16,393 nt of DNA, taken from assembly GCA_012798235.1 (NCBI GenBank), contig JAAZNP010000021.1:1-16393 (forward strand), in the 5' to 3' direction. Both the position numbers and the translations under genes were made by a program. Of the stretch, positions 12,718 through 16,393 are shown one piece after another. Under the pieces are notes generated by a model. It saw nothing but the letters and a program-made list of their open reading frames with translations. It ran no database searches and had not been told where the DNA came from. The stretch is from Parcubacteria group bacterium (lineage in GTDB: Bacteria > Patescibacteriota > Minisyncoccia > UBA6257). Numbering within the stretch: position 1 is the stretch's first letter; every line of letters begins with the position of its first letter.

Positions 12718-14456
12718 TGTTTCGTCGCCGTCATTTTGCCCGTCATAATTTTAGCATTATTGCCATAAGACTTATTTTTGTGGCAATTTTTATTATCTTA
12801 GTAGGTCGTTTATTTGATTTACAGATTAGGCAGCACGATGATTTTATCAAAGAAGCTGAAGCGATACATGAAACGACAGCGATCGTAAAATCAGAAAGAG
12901 GGAAAATTTATTTTCAAGATAAAAATGGTAACGAATATCCTTTAGCTATTAATAAAAAATACTATACGGTTTATGTTGTGCCCAAAGAAATTGAAGAGCC
13001 AGAAGTTGTTATTAATAAATTATCACAATTGCTTTCTTTAACAGTGGATGAAGTTGCGAGCCATGTTAATAAACCCAATGATCCTTATGAAGAAATCAAA
13101 AAAAGAATTGATGATGAGAATATTATTAATCAGATTCAAGAATTAAAACTAAAGGGCGTTTATTTAAAATCAGAAAATTATCGTTTCTATCCTTTTAATA
13201 GTTTGGCTAGTCAAACTATTGGTTTTGTGGCAGAAGCTGATGATGGCCAAATTAAAGGCCGTTATGGTTTAGAATTATATTATGACGATATTCTTTCAGG
13301 ACGTTCCGGAGTATTCACTGGAGTGCGCGATGCTTTTGGTCGTTTGGTGCGTTCTGTATTTTCACACGAAGAATCAGCTAAAGAAGGCGCTGATTTGATT
13401 ACTACTTTGGATAAAAATATTCAATTTTCAGCCGAGGAAATACTTAAAGAACTAATAGAAAAAAGAGATGCTACTAAAGGAAGTTTAATTGTTATGGAAG
13501 CTAAAACTGGAAAAATTTTAGCCTTAGCTAATTATCCCACTTTTAATCTTAATGAATTTAATAAAGTAACCAATTATTCTGTTTTTAGAAATTATGCTGC
13601 GGAAGATCGTTACGAGCCCGGTTCTATTGTTAAATCTTTAACTATGGCAGCAGCATTGGATTTAGGATTAGTGACACCGGATACTACTTATGATGATAAA
13701 GGATATTATCTGCTACCGGATGGGAGAAAATTAATTAATTACAACAATGAAGTTTATGGGAAAAATATTACTATGACGAGAGTACTGGAACGTTCCATAA
13801 ATACCGGCGCTATTTTTGTGGGGCAAAAATTAGGAGCAGAAAGATTGCGTCAATATTTTAAAAAATTTGGCTTAGATAAAGTTACTGGCATTGATTTGCC
13901 TAATGAAATAGCTGGCGATTTAAGTAATTTAGAATATCCAAAAGTTAATTTAGCCTATTTATCCACTGCTTCTTATGGTTTAGGAATTGCTATTACGCCA
14001 CTGGAACTTTTAAAAGCTTATTCAGCTATTTCTAATAAAGGATTAATGGTTACTCCTTATCTGGTAGCAGCTATCAGAGACAGTAATAATGTTATTACGC
14101 CAGTAACTGTGCCTGAACCCGAAAGAGTGCTTTCTGAAAAAACTGCTGAAACTTTATCCAATATGCTAGTGAGCGTTGTTTTGAATGGTTTTGGTATTAA
14201 TACTAAAATTAAAGGATATTCCACCGGGGGTAAAACGGGCACGGCTTTTATTCCCAAAGGTAAAGGTTATTCTGAAGATATGATTCACACTTATATTGGT
14301 TATTTTCCAGCGTCAGACCCTCAATATTTAATTTTGGTAAAAATGGACCGACCTTTGGCAACTTCTGATTCGGCCAGCCATACGGTCACTATTGCCTTTA
14401 AACAAATGGAGCAATTTTTGATAAACTATTTTAATATTCCGCCTGACGAAAAATGA
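12717..14456 (+). CDS. ftsI: Class B penicillin-binding protein (FtsI/Pbp2-type transpeptidase)
   Basis: A 579-residue protein with a basic N-terminus, one membrane anchor (about 15-31), a PBP dimerisation domain (about 55-220, including SERGKIYFQD and the GRYGLELYYDD stretch) and a transpeptidase domain. The active-site motifs are complete: SIVK (S303-K306), SIN (S360-N362) and KTGT (506-509), each at normal spacing. It cross-links peptidoglycan at the division site. ERGKIY replaces the more common RGxIxDRNG form. No PASTA repeats are present. The position after ftsL and before murF favours FtsI over the elongation enzyme. The TGA stop overlaps the murF start as ATGA. Confidence 0.93.
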   Translation: MFRRRHFARHNFSIIAIRLIFVAIFIILVGRLFDLQIRQHDDFIKEAEAIHETTAIVKSERGKIYFQDKNGNEYPLAINKKYYTVYVVPKEIEEPEVVINKLSQLLSLTVDEVASHVNKPNDPYEEIKKRIDDENIINQIQELKLKGVYLKSENYRFYPFNSLASQTIGFVAEADDGQIKGRYGLELYYDDILSGRSGVFTGVRDAFGRLVRSVFSHEESAKEGADLITTLDKNIQFSAEEILKELIEKRDATKGSLIVMEAKTGKILALANYPTFNLNEFNKVTNYSVFRNYAAEDRYEPGSIVKSLTMAAALDLGLVTPDTTYDDKGYYLLPDGRKLINYNNEVYGKNITMTRVLERSINTGAIFVGQKLGAERLRQYFKKFGLDKVTGIDLPNEIAGDLSNLEYPKVNLAYLSTASYGLGIAITPLELLKAYSAISNKGLMVTPYLVAAIRDSNNVITPVTVPEPERVLSEKTAETLSNMLVSVVLNGFGINTKIKGYSTGGKTGTAFIPKGKGYSEDMIHTYIGYFPASDPQYLILVKMDRPLATSDSASHTVTIAFKQMEQFLINYFNIPPDEK

Positions 14457-15754
14457 AACGCAAAATACTTAAATATTTATTATGGGTGTTAGCTAAATTA
14501 ACTCTTTGGCGTTATCGGCCTTTAATTATTGCAGTAGCTGGTTCTACTGGTAAATCTTCAACCAAAGAGGCTATTTACTATGCCCTGAAGAATGATTTTA
14601 AAGTAGCCCGCTCTATTTCTAATTTAAATACTGAAATTGGCCTGCCTTTAACAATTATTAATGGTTATGATGCCAAAAATAATATTTTTCTTTGGTTGGT
14701 GAATATTATTAAAACTTTATTTTTAGTTATTTTCAAAAATAAAAATTATCCCCAGATCTGGGTTTTAGAAATGTCAGAAGACCAACCAGGATTAATTACT
14801 TATCTTAGCAAATTATGCCATCCTCAAATTGGTGTTTTGTCTTGGATTAGCGAAACACCCGTACACGTAGAATTTTATCCTAATAAAGAGTCGCTTCAAG
14901 AAGAAATCCAACAATTAATTGTTTTGTTACCATCTTCAGGCACAGCTGTTTTAAATTATGATAATCCTTTATGTTTGAGTAGTCGCGAGCAAACAAAAGC
15001 TAGAGTAATAACCTATGGCTTCGATAATAACAGTACTGTCAAAATTTCTGATTACTCCCTGATTCTTAATGAAAATTTGTCTCAAACAGGCATGAAATTA
15101 CGTTTTGAATATCAGGGTAGTTATGTGCCTTTTAAAATTAATGGTGTTTTTGGTAAAGCGCAGGCTTATGCTTTAGCTAGTGGGGTGGCTGTTGGCTTGG
15201 CTTTGAATTTAAATTTGGTGCATCTTGTTGAAAGTTTAAGCGAATATAAACTGCTGAAAGCCCGTACGCATTTGATTAAGGGTATTAAAAATACTTGGAT
15301 TCTGGAAGATAGTTATAATTCTAATCCTGATGCCTTAAGAGCTAGTTTAGATTTATATCAGGATTTAGTTTCTGGTCTCAAAGAAGAAAAAATTTATCCT
15401 GTAAAACGTCGGATTTTAGTCTTGGGTGATATGCGGGAATTAGGAAAGTATAGCGAAGGGGCACATCGATTAATGGCGCCTTTAATTAAAGAAAATGCTG
15501 ATATTTTAATTACTGTTGGGCCCAAAATGAAAATGGTAGTTAGTGAATGTTTGAAATTAGGTTTTCCGCAAGAAAATATTTATTCGTTTGAGAGCAGTAA
15601 AGAAGCTGGTCAATAAGCTAAAGAAATTATTAGAGAAGGGGATTTTATTTTGGTTAAAGGTTCCCGGGGAATTCATATGGAAGAAGTGAGCCTTGCCATT
15701 ATGCAAGAACCAGAAAAAGCCAAAGAATATTTAGAGTTTTCGTGTCCTACTTAA
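14453..15754 (+). pseudogene. murF: MurF-like ligase interrupted by an in-frame TAA
   Basis: The frame from 14453 reaches TAA at 15614-15616 after 387 residues, then continues in the same frame for 45 more codons to TAA at 15752-15754. Those codons still encode the family end: GDFILVKGSRGIHMEEV matches the MurF GDxVLVKGSRGxxME motif. Other motifs are GSTGKSST (P-loop, 30-37), EMSEDQPG (106-113), HVEFY, NYDNPL, NSNPDALRASL and LGDMRELG. MurF adds D-Ala-D-Ala to UDP-MurNAc-tripeptide. The usual first domain of about 80 residues is missing; a hydrophobic stretch (1-20) stands in its place, as I recall for CPR homologs. The truncated protein may still act; a sequencing error or recent mutation is also possible. 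Confidence 0.85.
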
Positions 15755-15758
15755 TTAA

Positions 15759-15787
15759 TTGTTAAAATCGATGATTTTTGATAAGAT
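15759..15787 (+). promoter_or_regulatory. tRNA-Glu promoter
   Basis: TTGTTA (15759-15764), a 17-base spacer and TAAGAT (15782-15787) with the extended element TGA directly before it. The expected start at about 15794 lies seven bases before the tRNA. Confidence 0.6.
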
Positions 15788-15800
15788 AAATTGTTTTAAT

Positions 15801-15874
15801 GCCGCTTTCGTCTAGCCCGGTTAGGACACAGCGTTCTCAGCGCTGGAACATCGGTTCAAATCCGATAAGCGGCA
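15801..15874 (+). tRNA. tRNA-Glu (anticodon CTC)
   Basis: A 74-nt cloverleaf: acceptor GCCGCTT/AAGCGGC, D-arm GTCT-AGCCCGGTTA-GGAC, anticodon stem CAGCG/CGCTG with loop TTCTCAG (CTC), T-arm ATCGG-TTCAAAT-CCGAT, discriminator A. No CCA is encoded. Its D-arm and discriminator are those of glutamate tRNAs, unlike the interrupted tRNA at 7914-8122 that carries the same anticodon. Confidence 0.94.
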
Positions 15875-15937
15875 CTTCAAAATTTTTAAATTTATAATTT
15901 ATATAGATGAAAGAGATAATTAAAAAATACATTCAAA

Positions 15938-15966
15938 TTGACAAAATCAAATAAAAAGAGTAAACT
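15938..15966 (+). promoter_or_regulatory. Promoter of the small coiled-coil gene
   Basis: A consensus TTGACA (15938-15943), a 17-base spacer and TAAACT (15961-15966), in a very A-rich region. The start would be at about 15973, leaving a leader of about 35 bases. Confidence 0.7.
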
Positions 15967-16007
15967 TAAATAAAGTTTTAAAAATAAATTTTTAAAAACA
16001 TAAATAT

Positions 16008-16229
16008 ATGGCAAACTACGAAAAAACCTTAGTAGAAAATGAGGACTATGAAGAGAAATTAAAAGATTTAGAAGAGAAAAAACAAAAACTTGTCGAAGAA
16101 AAAAGCGAATTCGAACCAGGAACCATTGAAATATTAAATAATAGTCTTGCTATTATTGAACAGGAGATGGCGAGGATTCGAATGATTTTAGCTAAAAAAA
16201 AGGAATCTCAAGAAGGAAGACATAATTAA
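16008..16229 (+). CDS. Small coiled-coil protein of unknown function
   Basis: A 73-residue, highly charged protein with no recognised domain. Residues about 14-34 (YEEKLKDLEEKKQKLVEEK) and 40-65 form heptad-like helices split by EFEPGT, so a helical hairpin or dimer is likely. There is no signal peptide or membrane segment. It has its own good promoter, and its AT-rich start region lacks a Shine-Dalgarno site. The membrane-protein gene begins 11 bases after its stop and may share the transcript. The lysine/glutamate composition matches the rest of the window, with no sign of transfer. Confidence 0.65.
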   Translation: MANYEKTLVENEDYEEKLKDLEEKKQKLVEEKSEFEPGTIEILNNSLAIIEQEMARIRMILAKKKESQEGRHN

Positions 16230-16240
16230 TAGAGTATCTT

Positions 16241-16393
16241 ATGTTTGGGCTTAAAGAGAATAAACTAATACGATTGCTCGTATTTGTTTTGATATTTTTA
16301 TCTTTAATTTTAGATTTCCTGGTATTTTATAAATCCAGGCCAAATTTTCCGGTGATTTTGAGAACTAATGACTTTGGCAGTAATTTTTTAGTG
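16241..16393 (+). CDS. N-terminal part of a membrane-anchored protein (runs off the window)
   Basis: An ATG at 16241 opens a frame that stays open to the last base (51 codons). It begins with a short basic stretch (FGLKENKLIR), then a hydrophobic helix of about 18-20 residues (LLVFVLIFLSLILDFLVFY), then a polar sequence. That pattern suits an N-terminal membrane anchor with the bulk outside, or a signal anchor. The remainder is not in the window and no family can be named. Confidence 0.6.
   Translation, partial: MFGLKENKLIRLLVFVLIFLSLILDFLVFYKSRPNFPVILRTNDFGSNFLV

Noticed and set aside
16008..16229. Small gene as an antitoxin of a toxin-antitoxin pair
   Set aside because: The next gene begins with a membrane anchor, no toxin motif is visible, and the coiled coil has no DNA-binding domain.
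1..16393. UGA read as glycine (Gracilibacteria/SR1 code)
   Set aside because: TGA ends pgk, rsmH and the PBP gene at sites that overlap the next start codon, and no gene needs TGA as a sense codon.

Overview
The window comes from an AT-rich, compact bacterial genome that looks like a Candidate Phyla Radiation (Patescibacteria/Parcubacteria-type) organism. Grounds: lysine- and isoleucine-rich proteins; genes that touch or overlap; few recognisable Shine-Dalgarno sites; a DUF4012 protein next to MurJ; tRNA genes with no encoded CCA; and a MurF that lacks its usual first domain. TGA is used as a stop (pgk, rsmH, ftsI), so the UGA-to-glycine code of Gracilibacteria/SR1 does not apply. The rank below phylum is not resolved from sequence alone.

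Layout: 1-1682 holds the 3' end of pgk, an NrnB-like DHH phosphoesterase and RNase HI on the + strand, closed by a hairpin shared with the opposite strand. 1701-2307 is the RNase P RNA gene on the - strand, with a good promoter and several very long extra hairpins. 2391-7906 is a compact operon: DUF4012 membrane protein, murJ, lepA and an ftsB/divIC-like gene. 7914-8122 is a tRNA locus in which a complete tRNA-Gly(CCC) sits inside the anticodon arm of another tRNA. 8144-9313 encodes a fusion of a circularly permuted GTPase with a MurQ-like SIS domain, followed by tRNA-Thr(CGT). 9408-10544 is rplJ-rplL with promoter, structured L10 leader and terminator. 10558-10705 holds a tRNA remnant and tRNA-Val(CAC). 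10706-10958 is a regulatory spacer with a terminator, a promoter, five 10-bp repeats and two DnaA-box matches. 10959-15754 is the start of a dcw cluster: mraZ, rsmH, ftsL, ftsI-type PBP, and a murF broken by an in-frame TAA. The end has tRNA-Glu(CTC), a small coiled-coil gene and the start of a membrane protein.

Most genes serve translation (RNase P, tRNAs, LepA, L10, L7/L12, probably the GTPase) or wall building and division (MurJ, FtsB, MraZ, RsmH, FtsL, PBP, MurF). The GTPase-SIS fusion joins both themes in one polypeptide.

The strongest oddities are the tRNA nested in another tRNA, the GTPase-SIS fusion, the RNase P RNA whose two enlarged helices share the same arm sequence, and the nonsense codon in murF. 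All calls come from reading the sequence; no database search or folding program was run.
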